Source: Cubamyces lactineus
Lineage: Eukaryota; Basidiomycota; Agaricomycetes; Polyporales; Polyporaceae
Assembly: GCA_022376465.1 (NCBI GenBank)
Contig: JACDTU010000006.1
Span: 868,001-932,000 of the forward strand
Direction: 5' to 3'
Length of the DNA stretch: 64,000 bases
The position numbers were made by a program, and so were the translations under genes. This document shows, one piece after another, positions 1-11,194 of the stretch (position 1 is the stretch's first letter; the number at the start of each line of letters is the position of its first letter). The notes beneath the pieces are model-generated. The model saw only the letters and a program-made list of their open reading frames with translations, did not search any database and had not been told where the DNA came from.

Positions 1-559
1 CGCTACTGTGTTTCTCACACAACTTGAACAATGCGTCTGACAGACCACGCGAAGCGTAAGAACTTGCGTGTACCTGCAGCTGCCAGTGGGCACCACCATC
101 ACTGCGGGTGTACGAGATTTTGGCAGGCGTGATCTCTTGCTGCGCTTGCACGCGCTCGGCACGGGTAAAATTGCCGTGCCAAATGGCTCGATCGTGACAT
201 TTCCTCCACTGTGCAAGGGGCGCCCAAGTCATCGTCATAGCTCTGAAGCTATCACGCTCGGTAGGTACCTTCGCAATGTTACTCGCGAGCTCTCACGCTG
301 CCGCACAAGCTCCCCGCAGCATCGCACTCCACGGCGTATTAGGGCGTTCAACTTGAAATATGTGCGCCCTGTGGAGGTTGGTCGGCAGAGCCGTCAAGCT
401 GCTGGCAGCTTGCGTAGCCACAGTCGCGTTGCGTACGATACAAGAGCCAGGAGTTCCGTCTTTGCGCTCGGCGTCAGGGTACCGCTACTGGTATAAGAGG
501 AACGTCCATCGCTGACGTTTCCCAGCGCATACCTGCAGCACCCGAGCCTGAACCTCACT
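1..559. other. intergenic, no supported gene
   Basis: Open frames of up to about 140 codons occur on both strands, but none shows a recognisable domain, signal peptide or splice-linked continuation. The last part is the presumed promoter and 5' leader of the first ICMT gene. I see nothing else here. Confidence 0.5.
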
Positions 560-1378
560 ATGCCCACCATCCGTAGCTCCGAGCTCCTCGTGAAATTCCC
601 CCTCCTCCTTGCCCACGCAGTATGCACATGGGTCGGCAAAACACCTCCCCGTCCACCTCCTCCAAGTGACGAGCAGAAGCGATTCCCTAATCCCGACTCC
701 CTCAGCGCAACATTGCCCTTCCAGATATGGCTGATAACGTTTTCAAAGGTGTGCATGATCGCGCAGGATACCATTGAGACTTTACCTTGTCGTCGACTCT
801 GACACGGCTGACGGTTCCAGTGGATACTATGTGCTGCGCCGTTAGCAGAGATCACGGTGGTCACCTCTCAGCACTTCCTGAAAACGCCTACCACCGACCG
901 AGTCCTCAGATTGCTCCTTCCCCTGGGCCCTACTTCCAGTGAATCCTTCCGGCTAACCCCTCTCTCCGCATTCGCCTGCGCCCTCGGGATCGCAGGCGGC
1001 CTCATCCGTTTTTGGTGCTACCGCACGCTCGGAAGGTTCTTCACATGGGAAGTCTCCGTCCAACGCGAGCACAAACTCGTTACCGACGGCCCTTACGCCA
1101 TCGTGCGCCACCCGTCGTATACCGGGGTTATCATGATGAACGCGGGCAACATTCTCTTGCTTCTCAGCAAGGGCTCGTACGTCACCGAGGCAGGCTGGCT
1201 GCAAAATAGCTGGGGGAAAACTGTCGTGTTCTGGATGATTTCCTATATGATTTATACCTCATGTTCGCTCATTGGCAGAGTCTCCAAGGAGGACGCGATG
1301 CTCAAGGGAGAGTTCGGGCCTCGGTGGGAGGAATGGAGGAAAAGAACGCCTTACTGCCTTTTTCCTTCAGTATACTGA
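560..1378 (+). CDS. isoprenylcysteine O-methyltransferase (ICMT), copy A
   Basis: The family methylates the carboxyl group of C-terminal prenylcysteine on CaaX proteins (Ras-type GTPases, and mating pheromones in fungi) at the ER membrane, using S-adenosylmethionine. The last exon (about 860-1378) carries the family signature GPYAIVRHPSYTG, a hydrophobic hairpin after it, and a C-terminal block with EDAMLKGEFGPRWEEW that matches the conserved E...L..FG..W region. The first exon (from ATG 560) holds a hydrophobic segment and a proline run (TPPRPPPP) shared with the neighbouring copy. At least one intron lies between about 770 and 870; its exact borders are unclear. The protein ends in PSVY at a TGA (1376-1378). 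Total length near 220 residues is normal. It is the upstream member of a tandem pair. Confidence 0.8.
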
Positions 1379-2242
1379 ACATATCTTGAACGCTGTGCAC
1401 CATAACTCGGTACTTCTGCATGGTTTGATTAGCAGCAGCAGCTCGACCCAAGTGATGCTTCGACCGTGACGGTCATATGAATCATGACTAGTACTGTTCT
1501 TCACCAGAGTATATAGACGCTTCGGATAGACGCCCATCGCACTTTCACTCGTCCACAGACCACCATGACATGCCATCCGCCCGACTCGGTTTGAGACCCT
1601 AACGCTTGCATATTCGAGCCTAACCCAACACAATGTGCAGAAGAGTCATGCACAAGTGCTACGATCGTACAAAGGCACGAAGAGAACGTGCACTATTATC
1701 CTGGGTGAGTAGCCTCACCTTACAGGACTGTAAGTTAACACTACATAAGTAGTCGTATGTCCTGCGGTACGAGTCGCGTTGTGGCGACCGAGTGCGTCGT
1801 TCGACACACGCACAGAGTAGATTACCGCATGGGTAACAAACAATCTCAACAACTCGTGACCCGTCTCATGTTCCAACATTCAGAACACCGCTCGACCACC
1901 GGGAGCCGACGATCTTGCTGCAGAAGCTCAGTTTCCAGGGTACGTGTACCGTACAACTTGACACATCGTAAAGCTTTCTAGGACTAGCATATGAGCTGTA
2001 TAGCCTGGGAGCATGCAGCACCTTGTGTCCACAGATGCGTATTTGTGGTGCTGCTTCCCGTGTCATGTGCTCTCGCCCCCTCATTCATTGTCCAACTCTA
2101 GGTGCGTGTCCCATGGTTTGCGGAAACCTTGTTCGACTTGAACTCTTTTAAGGCGAAGTGAAGCACACCTGCGGCTCACACGCTGATATGTATATATACT
2201 GACGTCGGCGGACCACATCCCTGCTGATTGAGGAACTACAAA
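1379..2242. other. spacer between the ICMT copies
   Basis: No gene is supported. An alternating TATATATA run at 2191-2198 lies about 45 bp before the start codon of copy B and may be its core promoter. Confidence 0.45.
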
Positions 2243-3038
2243 ATGCTGCCCACCAGCGTGCTCAGTCCTCTCTTGAAAGCCGCTCTCCTTATTGTACTTG
2301 CAGTATGCACCTGGTATAGCGCAACACCTCCCCGTCCTCCGCCACCGATCGAGGAGCAGAATCGGTTCCCTAACCGAGACTCCCTCAGTAAAACAATGCC
2401 TATGCAAATCCGGGTCGCTACAGCTATCAAGGCGTGCACGGATCTAGTCGAACCACAGTCCATTGAGCTGACACTACCCCCTTTCCCAGTGGATTTTATG
2501 CGGTGTTCCCCTCGCGGAGAGCATAGTCATCATCGCGCAGCATCTCCCAAAGTCGGCCGCCACCGGTTGGGTCCTCTATCTGCTCCTCCCTACCCCCGGC
2601 ACGTCTTTTCGGCTTACCCCTCTTTCCGCCGCCGCTTGCGTGCTCGGCATCGTTGGCGGCTCCCTTCGTATCTGGTGCTACCACACGCTCGGCAGGTTCT
2701 TCACCTGGGAACTCTCCGTCCAGCGGGAGCACAAACTCATCACCAGCGGTCCCTACGCGCTCGTGCGACATCCTTCCTACACCGGGACGATCATGAGAAG
2801 CATCGGGACCCTCCTCATGGTCCTCAGCGACGGCTCGTACGTGATGGAAGCAGGGTGGCTCCATAGCGTGTGGGGGAAAGCTGCGGTATGTGGGGTAGTT
2901 GGCTACATGACCTTTATCTCCTGCTCGCTCGTACGCAGAATCCCTAGGGAGGACGCGATGCTAGAGAAGGAATTCGGACCCCAGTGGCGAGAGTGGAGGC
3001 AGAGAACGCAGTACCGTCTCGTCCCTTTTGTATACTGA
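2243..3038 (+). CDS. isoprenylcysteine O-methyltransferase (ICMT), copy B
   Basis: This is a tandem paralogue of the gene at 560-1378, with the same exon plan. Exon 1 starts at ATG 2243 and encodes a hydrophobic N-terminus followed by TPPRPPPP and EEQNRFPNRDSL, nearly the same as copy A. The last exon begins about 2551 (HLPKSAATGW...), switches frame relative to exon 1, and ends in PFVY with TGA at 3036-3038. It contains GPYALVRHPSYTG and the block EDAMLEKEFGPQWREW. Copies A and B share the central stretch TLGRFFTWE.SVQREHKL, so the duplication is clear, but many substitutions show it is not recent. Expected role: ER-membrane methylation of prenylated proteins. Splice borders near 2490-2550 were not fixed. 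Confidence 0.82.
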
Positions 3039-3959
3039 ACAGCGGCTCAAGCTGAACTCTATTCATTTGACTCATACTCTCACGCATTACAGCACGGGCC
3101 GCTACAGGGCACCGTTATCACTTAGGATCAACACAAGCGTGGACGCATTTACATGGTTGCTACAGTCTCCAGATCATTGCAGTGCAGTGGGCAATCTGCC
3201 TATGCGACGTGGTATCGAGCGGCCCTTCCTCAAGTCAACGCTCAGTGCCGTCTAGTCCGTGAGCACTGCCCCGTGAGACTGAATGCGAACGTACTCAGGT
3301 TTGCAATCTAACTGGCGTATTCTCGTCCGACAATGTGTGCAATTTCTCATACAGAGTAAGAACTTAGAAGGCTACCCGGATAGCTCACAACGTTCGCTGT
3401 TTCGTGGGCGCACACCTCGTTCTCGAGCCATCCTTGGATACCGAAGCTACTACCCAACGAGCTTTCCTCGTTGTGACGTCCTGCACATCGACCACGCCAG
3501 CAGCGCAACGCGCCAAACGCCGATCGAGAAGTACCAACTGGGCACACGACCAACCAACCACACCCGTTTTCTCGCTACTTCTGCTTGCGCCGTCCAAGAG
3601 GGGAAGCGCTCAGGCGGGTACTGGACGAGCTCCTCAACAACGATGCCAACGTCTGGGAGCGATAAGTGCAGATGCTGCAGAATATCCAGGAGAATATCTG
3701 CAACGGAGCGGTGGGTCCCACTCTAGACTTTCGCTTCCAGTGCTCTGCGGGCGAAGGGTATGAGTCGCTCTTGCAGGGATGCGCATGCTGCTGCAGATAC
3801 GTCGAGGCCCGCGGTGCCCGAGCTTATCGACCGAGGGATGACCTGGTGTTGAGTCTATTCGAGGTAGCGACTCGCCGACTCGCAACTCTCAGAAACGGTT
3901 GTTCCCAAATGATGTACAAAGAGACGGAAACAAGCAGTCCTCCTTCAACCTCTCTACCT
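3039..3959. other. intergenic, no supported gene
   Basis: It lies between the 3' end of ICMT copy B and the convergent 3' end of the valyl-tRNA synthetase gene. A plus-strand open frame of about 147 codons (3283-3726) has no recognisable features and overlaps other open frames. I see nothing to support a gene. Confidence 0.5.
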
Positions 3960-6900
3960 CTATTCCTTCAACTGTTTAAACATGTCGATCGAGTGCTCGA
4001 GCAGCTGAATGTCGGCCTCCAACGTCTTCCTCTGCAGAGAATCTGGTAAGACATCGCACAACGCTGGAGTATAGGGGCCACGTACCTTCTCTTCGTTTGC
4101 AAGGCGGACGTTCGCAGGGACAGTCGACTCGTAGTCTTCCTGCGCCTCGATCTTGACGATCTTCGACAAGCTCATTTGCGCAAGCGCAAGCTTCTTCTCG
4201 CACTTGACAATCTCGGCATCAAGATCGACTTGGCCCTGTACACAATCGGCCATTCAGTGCATTGCCACTCCAAACGACGTGCAATGGACACGTACCCGTA
4301 CGAGGACGTGGACGAAGATCGTCGCAGTGAGCACCTCGGAGCCGCAACCTGCGGGGATGCTGCTGAGATCACGGACGACCTCTATGGACTTGCAGTTCTT
4401 CGTGAGGGCAAGGATGGTCGGCACCTGCGACTGGAAGAGCTCTGCCTCGGCATCGTTCTGTGCGCGGATGTACACTGTGTATCCATAGGTAAGGAATCTA
4501 CGCTGACACAGCAAGACGACGAGCCTTACCATGAAGGTTCTGCTGAATGTTGTAAGACGCAGCGAGCGCACGCGAAGACTTGATCGCGGAGAAGACGAGG
4601 TCGAAGTCGCGCTCGGCTTGAGCGAACTCGAAGGACTTGTCCTGTTGAGGCAGTCGATCAGTCCCCGTCAACATCCTTTGACAAAGAAAGGCGACAACAT
4701 ACGAAGACAGGGAATTTCGCGAGCATGATCGACGGCGTAGAGTCGTTTGGACGACGCGGCAAACGCTGCCAAAGCTCCTCCGTGACGAAGGGCATGAAGG
4801 GGTGCAGCAGACGGAGACCATGGTCCAAGCACGTGTACAGCGTCTGCTGGGACGAGCGGCGGGTCGTCTCCGACGCGGACTCGTCGGTCATAGGCTTCAT
4901 CGCCTCCTGTAGAGAACCTGTAAGAAAGAGCGGCTGCGTAGTCCATGACGAGAGGACGTACGATGTAAACGTCGCACAGCTCGTAGAGCCAGAAGTTGTA
5001 TGCGGCACTGGTCGCGTTCATGAAGTTGCGGTCTGCCAGCTGCTTGTTGATCTCCTCAGCGGCGAGATTGAGCTTGTGCAGGATCCACTTCTCAACAAGG
5101 CTCTCGTCTCCAGTGGGCTATACCGACCTGTTAGTGAATATTATGGCAGGCCTCTTGGGTTACTTACCTTGGCGGTGGGCTCAGGGACAAACTTCTCGTC
5201 AAGCTTGAGCATTGCGAACTTGGTCGCGTTGAAGATCTTGTTACAGAACTTGCGGTAGCCCTCTACACGCAAAATCTCCAGGTTGATATCGCGACCTATT
5301 GCACCCGTGTCAGTTGCTCTCGTCTGCAATCATCGACAAACAGAGAGACATTACTTACCTCCACCAGAGTAAGCGCACAGCGCAAACCGCAGCGCGTCAG
5401 TACCACACTGCGGGATACCCTTCGGGAAGTCCTTCTTCTGGCCGGCCTTTGCCTTCTGGATCTCGCGCTCGTCCAGGTTGCCCTCGTACAACTTCGCATG
5501 CAGCGCCTCGAGGTCCAAACCCTGGATGACATCGATCGGGTCGATAACGTTCCCGAGCGACTTGCTCATCTTGCGTCCGTGCGCGTCGCGGATCATTGCG
5601 TGGCAGAGCACCTCGGGGAACGGCATCTTGCCCGTCAGCTTCACGCCGAGCAGAGCCATCCGCGCGACCCAGAAGAACAGGATGTCCCATCCAGTCTCGA
5701 GGATCGACGAGGGGTAGAACATTTGGAAGTCGCTCGTCTAGATCGGTGCTGTAAGTAACGCGCTGTCAGTACATCAAATGGCTGACGTACGTTCTCGGGC
5801 CAACCCATGATGGACATCGGCCACAAACCAGACGAGAACCAAGTATCAAGGACGTCCTCGTCTTGCTCGAGCGTGAACTTCGCATCCCCCGCAAGCTTCT
5901 TGGCGCGCTCGGTGGCCTGCTCGAGCGTGCGACCCACGACCCAGTGCTTGCCGTCGTTGCGCTACCCATTCCATGTCAACTTGACGCCCGACGCAGGTAA
6001 TGAACGACGAACTCACGTCTTGCTCCAAGCCCTCGATGTTGACGAAGTAAGCCGGACACCTGTGGCCCCACCACAGCTGACGAGAGATGCACCAATCTTG
6101 GATGTTCTCCAACCAGCGGAACCACTCGGTCTCAGACGGTTTGGGTGTGATGGACAGCTGACCCTCACGCGTGCGCTAGAATCCCGTTAACCCCCTTGCG
6201 AGCATGATAATTGTGAACGGAGACGCACCTTGAGCACCTCATCGGCAAGCGGTTTGCAGTTCACCCACCACTGAGGCTTGAGAATAGGCTCGATAATGTC
6301 ACCCGACTTGCTGCAAATAGGGATCTGCATCGGGTTGTCCTTCGTCTCAACATACAGCCCGAGGTCTTTCAATGCCTGCACGACGGCCACACGCGCGTGG
6401 AAGCGCTTCATGCCCTTGAACTTCTCGCCGGCGTTGTCGTTGAACGTGCCATCGTCGTTCAGGATGTTGATGAATTCTAGGTTGTGGCGCACGCCAACCT
6501 CGTAATCGTTCGGGTCATGCGCGGGCGTGATCTTCACGGCACCAGTTCCGAAGGACATGTCGACGACGATGTCGTCGGTAATGATAGGAATGCGACGATC
6601 CACGAAAGGATGCTTGGCAAATTTGCCATGCAGATGCTATCGACAACTTATGAATGCTAGTGATCACCTCTAATTGCATGAGGAATATACCTTGTAGCGG
6701 GGATCTTGTGGATGCACGGCGATCGCGGTATCGCCAAGCATAGTCTCGGGACGTGTTGTCGCCACGATGATCTTCTCATCTAGAGATTCATGAGCTTGGA
6801 GTATGTTGTATGTTATGGCATGCATAGCATACTAACCTGAGCCCTCGATGGGGTACGCGAAAGAGGTGATGACACCGAACTCGAACTTCTCCTTGATATC

Positions 6901-8416
6901 GTAGCCGGGAACGTTCAACAGCGTCCTACCCTCCAGCTGCTTTTGCTCGACCTATTATAATCGAATAGCTGTATAGCATGCCGCACAATTCTGCATAACA
7001 CCGGCGTACCTCGAGGTTAGACAACGTCGTGTTTAGCTTTACACACCAGTTGACGAGACGGTTCGCACGGTAGATGATACCGTCCTCATGCAGCCGGCAG
7101 AACGTCTCGATAACGGCTTTTGAGAGGCGCTAGAGTGACGATCGATGAGAAGAGTGATATCGCTCGCTATGAGTTGATCATACCTCGTCCATGGTGAATG
7201 CCACGCGATTCCAGTCATAGCTACCACCGAGCCTCCGAAGCTGATTGGTGATACGACTCTGGTAGCTGCAAGAGATGTAAGCATACCACACATGGCAGGA
7301 AGGCATTGTGGGCACAGCATCGCAGGAGACAGTTTCACGGCGCGGAAAGCGTCCCTAGGTCTGCGGTGTACCGGACATAGTGAAGCTGACGCGGGTCAAG
7401 CAGAAGCGTGCTTCATATCCCCTACTCCGCGTCTGAACTAAGTCTGCCTCGGCGGAGCTAGCTCGAGTAACAGGCGATACGTGACCAGTCCTCGTGGCGA
7501 GGCCCATGTAAGGCAAGGCAATCGCGTCGCAGGACAGCACAGATAATGACCAGCATAGCACTCACTCGTTCTTCCACTCCCAAACCTTCTCAATGAAGGG
7601 TTCGCGCCCGAGGTCATGTCGCGTTACACCAGTCTTGAGGAGTCGCTTCTCAACAACGGATTGCGTGGAAATACCAGCATGGTCGAATCCAGGTACGAAG
7701 AGCGTCGTCTTTCCCAGCATACGATTCCACCGAACCAAGCAGTCTTGGATGGCAACGGTGAGGGCGTGCCCGATGTGGAGGCTTCCAGTAACATTTGGGG
7801 GAGGAGACGGGATCACAAACAGGCCCTCAGGTTTGATTTGGCCGTCTTCCGTGAGCTGAGGGGAGAAGAAGCCTTGTGCATCCCACCAGTCATACCAGGC
7901 GGCCTCGACAGCGATGGGGTTGTAACCACTTGCCATCGGTTGCGAGAGATCTTGCGTGTGGCTGAGTGATACGTGTGCACTCTAAACATCGATGTACTCA
8001 CCTTTCTTCTCGCCTGCAGAGGTGGTGTTCACGAAGGGAGCCTCCTCCTCCTTGGCCTTCTCCTTCCTCGCCTTCTTCTCGCCGCCAGCGGGAGCAGCAG
8101 CAGCAGCCTTTGCCGCCTTGGCGGCCTTCAACGCGAGCCTTGCTTCATTCTCCTTCTTCTTGGCCAATTTCTTCTCTGTATCCTAGTGAGATCACAGATA
8201 GACATGCAGGTGGGTTTGATGGTACTGACCGGCATTTTTGGTGATCGGAGCGGTGGCCTGAACTCCAGCCGGAGCGGGGGACCCTTCAGCAGCGGGAGCG
8301 GGCGAGCCCTCAGCCTTCGTATCGGCCATGATGACAAGGGTCGAATGAAGGAGACGTCGGCAAGAACGATGAGGGAGACGAAAGGAAGATATTAATCGAT
8401 GCACGGGACGGTGCAT
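3960..8416 (-). CDS. VAS1: valyl-tRNA synthetase, cytosolic plus probable mitochondrial form
   Basis: This class I synthetase charges tRNA-Val with valine. The protein reads on the minus strand through many short introns. An Ala/Lys-rich N-terminal extension (8.0-8.3 kb) is followed by the catalytic entry [15 protein letters not shown] with the HIGH motif (about 7.77 kb). A long editing/catalytic middle comes next, then [11 protein letters not shown] with the KMSKS loop (about 5.56 kb), an anticodon-binding region (4.7-5.0 kb) and a C-terminal coiled-coil tail ending [11 protein letters not shown] at 3960-3962. Length near 1,050 residues suits eukaryotic ValRS. Two in-frame start codons exist. 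ATG at 8327-8329 begins the cytosolic form (MADTKAEG). ATG at 8414-8416 adds 29 residues with many Arg and His and no acidic residue, typical of a mitochondrial presequence. Yeast VAS1 is known to use this arrangement. Confidence 0.93.
8327..8416 (-). promoter_or_regulatory. dual start region (leaky-scanning presequence) of ValRS
   Basis: The upstream ATG (8414-8416) has a weak context, with T at -3 and C at +4. The downstream ATG (8327-8329) has a strong one, with A at -3 and G at +4 (ATCATGG). No other ATG lies between them in any frame. The intervening 29 codons are open and encode a basic, hydroxylated stretch. This is the layout expected if ribosomes scan past the first start to make the cytosolic enzyme. 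Confidence 0.65.
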
Positions 8417-8764
8417 CGAGCTTTACAGGCAATAATTATAAAGTTGAAGGCGAGTCATGCAAAGATCGTGTGTTATCTTATCTCCCTTTTCCCCCACGAT
8501 CTGTCGGCAATCTCGACGCGATCGAGCTTGCTACTTATACTTTGCTTATACACGCGTCACGTCGCGTCCTACAAACTACATTGGCTTTCGCTCAGTGTCC
8601 TAGGGGCGAAGAGTATGTATAGTCAAGGTGGTAGTCAAACTCTGAATATTGATTGAATGCCACCATGTCGACGCGTCGCATCCATAGCCACTAGCGCTTC
8701 TCTAACAACACCCTAGTAAGTACGCGTATGTACACTGAGTAGTACATGGACTGCATATATCAAA
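8417..8764. other. spacer between ValRS 5' end and the ASX-type gene 3' end
   Basis: This 348-bp spacer holds the presumed ValRS promoter and the 3' flank of the next minus-strand gene. No gene or clear motif was seen. Confidence 0.5.
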
Positions 8765-10194
8765 TCATTGGCCACTCAAGCAACATCCTCTGAGATAAAA
8801 CAGCGTAGCAACTCTTTCCCTCCCTCCTCTGTCCTGCACGATCTGCAAGTCTGTTTGTTGTCGCATGTGCTCCTGCCACCTCCACACCGTGAACGACTTC
8901 CACGCCCTCACCGAGATCATATTCTTCACCTCGTCCGTCGGTCCACCCGACGCGTCCGCACGTCCGCACGCTGCCAGATCCTGCGCATACTTATCTGCGG
9001 AACGCACGCGCCCATCAACGTCCAAAACCCCGCGCTCAAGCGCCACGGGATCAGTGACATCCTCCATGGTAAGCATTTTCGCGTCTTCCTCTTCTGCACC
9101 GTGTACGAGCAGGAAAGGAGGAAGCTTCTTTTGTGTACCGGGCGAGAGCGAGAGCGTGATGATGTGTGTACGCAGGTCGATCTTCTCAACCTGAATGCGC
9201 GCGGGCCCCGGAGCAGAGCATCAATGACATCGACAGCGGAGCGACGGTAGATCAGAGACACCCTCACCAACACGTCTTTCTCCACAACTACATCCAGGGC
9301 AGGGAAGGAACGCCTATATGCGAGTACATCCCCTTCCTGCAACAGCCCGTGCTTGGCCAACGCTGTCAGGTTGGCGCTGATGAACTTCTTTCTGTGCATA
9401 AAGTATAGTCAGCGTCAGTACATACGATTCGCAAGTGCTCATGAGTCCATAGCTACCAACATTGTACCACTTACCTTTGTGCTTTGGACATGACTGGCTG
9501 ACGTTCAAGCTCCCATGTCTCATCCTTCCAATCCGCGTGGATATCGCCTGTCCGCGCTCCCTCCTTGAACTTCGCAAGGTCATCCGCGGCCTTCTTCCCC
9601 AGCCAGGACGAGTACAGATGATCTTGAAACGTATGTGCTGCAGACAGGAAGAACGGCGAAGAAAACACCATAGGGTCCAGTGTCGCGGGGCTTCGTAACG
9701 TACTGTCACCCTGTACGGGGTCGTCCACTTCCATTTGGTCTCCCGACTCTTGTGGATCTGACCCATGATGGGAAACGTAGTCAGGATGTGTCGAGCAGAC
9801 AGAAGCCCGGTATGTAGAGAATGCCGTTGGAGGTAGGAGGGCACATAGGCGATTCTGCACGTCCTCCGGAAGCTCCAAAAGGTTCTCGTAGCTGATCACG
9901 TCCTACGAACGCTCGTGAGACCCCATACTGATACCGCAGGTTGACAACTCGGTATCCACATACTGAGATGTCGACATTGGTCAACTTGCTTTTGGGGTTC
10001 GTGAGCAAGTACTCGAGCTTCTCCTCGGGACTCTTCTCGTTGGGCTCCCGAGCTTTGCGTTTGCCTCTCGCAGATGTTTCCTGTGGTGGCGCTGCTGCTG
10101 CAGGTGTTCTCGGAGGGGCCTTCGCCGGAGCACGCGCGCTGCGACGTACGGCGCGAGCCGATCCAGAGGTTTCTGCCTGGGCCTCTGGGTTCAT
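8765..10194 (-). CDS. ASX-homology (ASXH/DEUBAD-type) domain nuclear protein
   Basis: Start ATG is 10192-10194 and the stop is at 8765-8767. The N-terminus is Arg/Ala/Pro-rich with basic stretches (ARGKRKAREP), suggesting nuclear localisation. It is followed by LLTNPKSKLTNVDIS, an intron, then DVISYENLLELPEDVQNRL and CALLPPTAF. That order is the hallmark of the fungal Asx-homology domain, and it continues through FFLSAAHTFQDHL and DWKDETWELERQ. After further introns comes a second conserved-looking region (KKFISANLTALAKHGLLQEGDVL) and a C-terminal part with VRAWKSFTVWRWQ. In animals this domain (DEUBAD) binds and activates the UCH-family deubiquitinase BAP1, and related DEUBAD domains act on UCH37. 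The fungal protein's partner is not known from sequence. Splice sites after about 9.2 kb are tentative. Confidence 0.72.
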
Positions 10195-11194
10195 GAAGCT
10201 TACTGAGGTGGTATGGTATGGCTACAGTTGAGTTCCGTTCGATTCTAAGTAGAGTTGGACTTGGGTGTAGCCAAGCGATGCTGCGGAATCGGAAGTTACG
10301 GCATATCTTTAGCCCAGTTAACACACTTTCATGTTTAACTGGACATATACGTACACAGTTGGTTGGGAGCTGTACGCTCTCGAGCTACACCGCGTCTGAG
10401 ATTGTAAGAACAGTGACGACGAGTGTGGCTAGTGTGTGGCTGCTGAAGCATCAAGACGCTCACAGCCACAGCGACTAGCGGTGGCGGCGTAGCCCGCCCC
10501 GAAAGGTAACACCAGCTCCAGTTTGGAAACCAAAAAACCTCGTTCAAAGTTACTACTACTACTCGATCGTATACGTCGGAGCATGTAGGTACGATCCCGT
10601 AAGTAATAGCATCCATGTACGGTAATTACAGCGCAGAGCGCCGGTCCTAGTAAAAGTACGCAAATGTGTGTACGTGCGCACGGCCCGAAGTGGCACAGGC
10701 GAGGTGCACTGTCGTAACGTTTACATTAAACCAAGAAAATGATGTCCGAATGTCCGAATCCGAGAGAAAGACGACGGTACACCACCGGCTGGCGCCAATA
10801 CATCTGCTATAATAGGCGCGCTGATAGAAATCGTATCGCGATGTATATGACATTCATACTCGTCCATGTATGATCTCTAGTAGGGGCTTAGACAATACAG
10901 TACCTGTGCTAGGCCAGTATATGAGATGAGACTGAGCCCGGTTATGAAACACACGGCTGCCCAGGACGGATGCCATACCTCTCGCGTCATAATGGCAGAC
11001 ATAACTTTGCCACGAAAGGATTCATATCATGGTCACCTTCGCAATGATATTGATCCCACATGTATTCATGATGCTCATCCGTACGACGCCGCACCAGCAA
11101 ATGAACGGTCACCATATTCACGGATGCACGTGTATATTAAATTGATATCACATCCGATTACATCTGTAACAAAGTAATACATTCGCACATCCTT
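10195..11194. other. intergenic, nothing recognised
   Basis: About 1 kb between the ASX-type gene promoter and the 3' end of the first mobile-element gene. No coding signal or strong repeat was seen by eye. It may include the left end of the element. Confidence 0.45.

Noticed and set aside
3283..3726. 147-codon open frame on the plus strand
   Set aside because: It overlaps other open frames on both strands and has no family resemblance; it looks like non-coding spacer.
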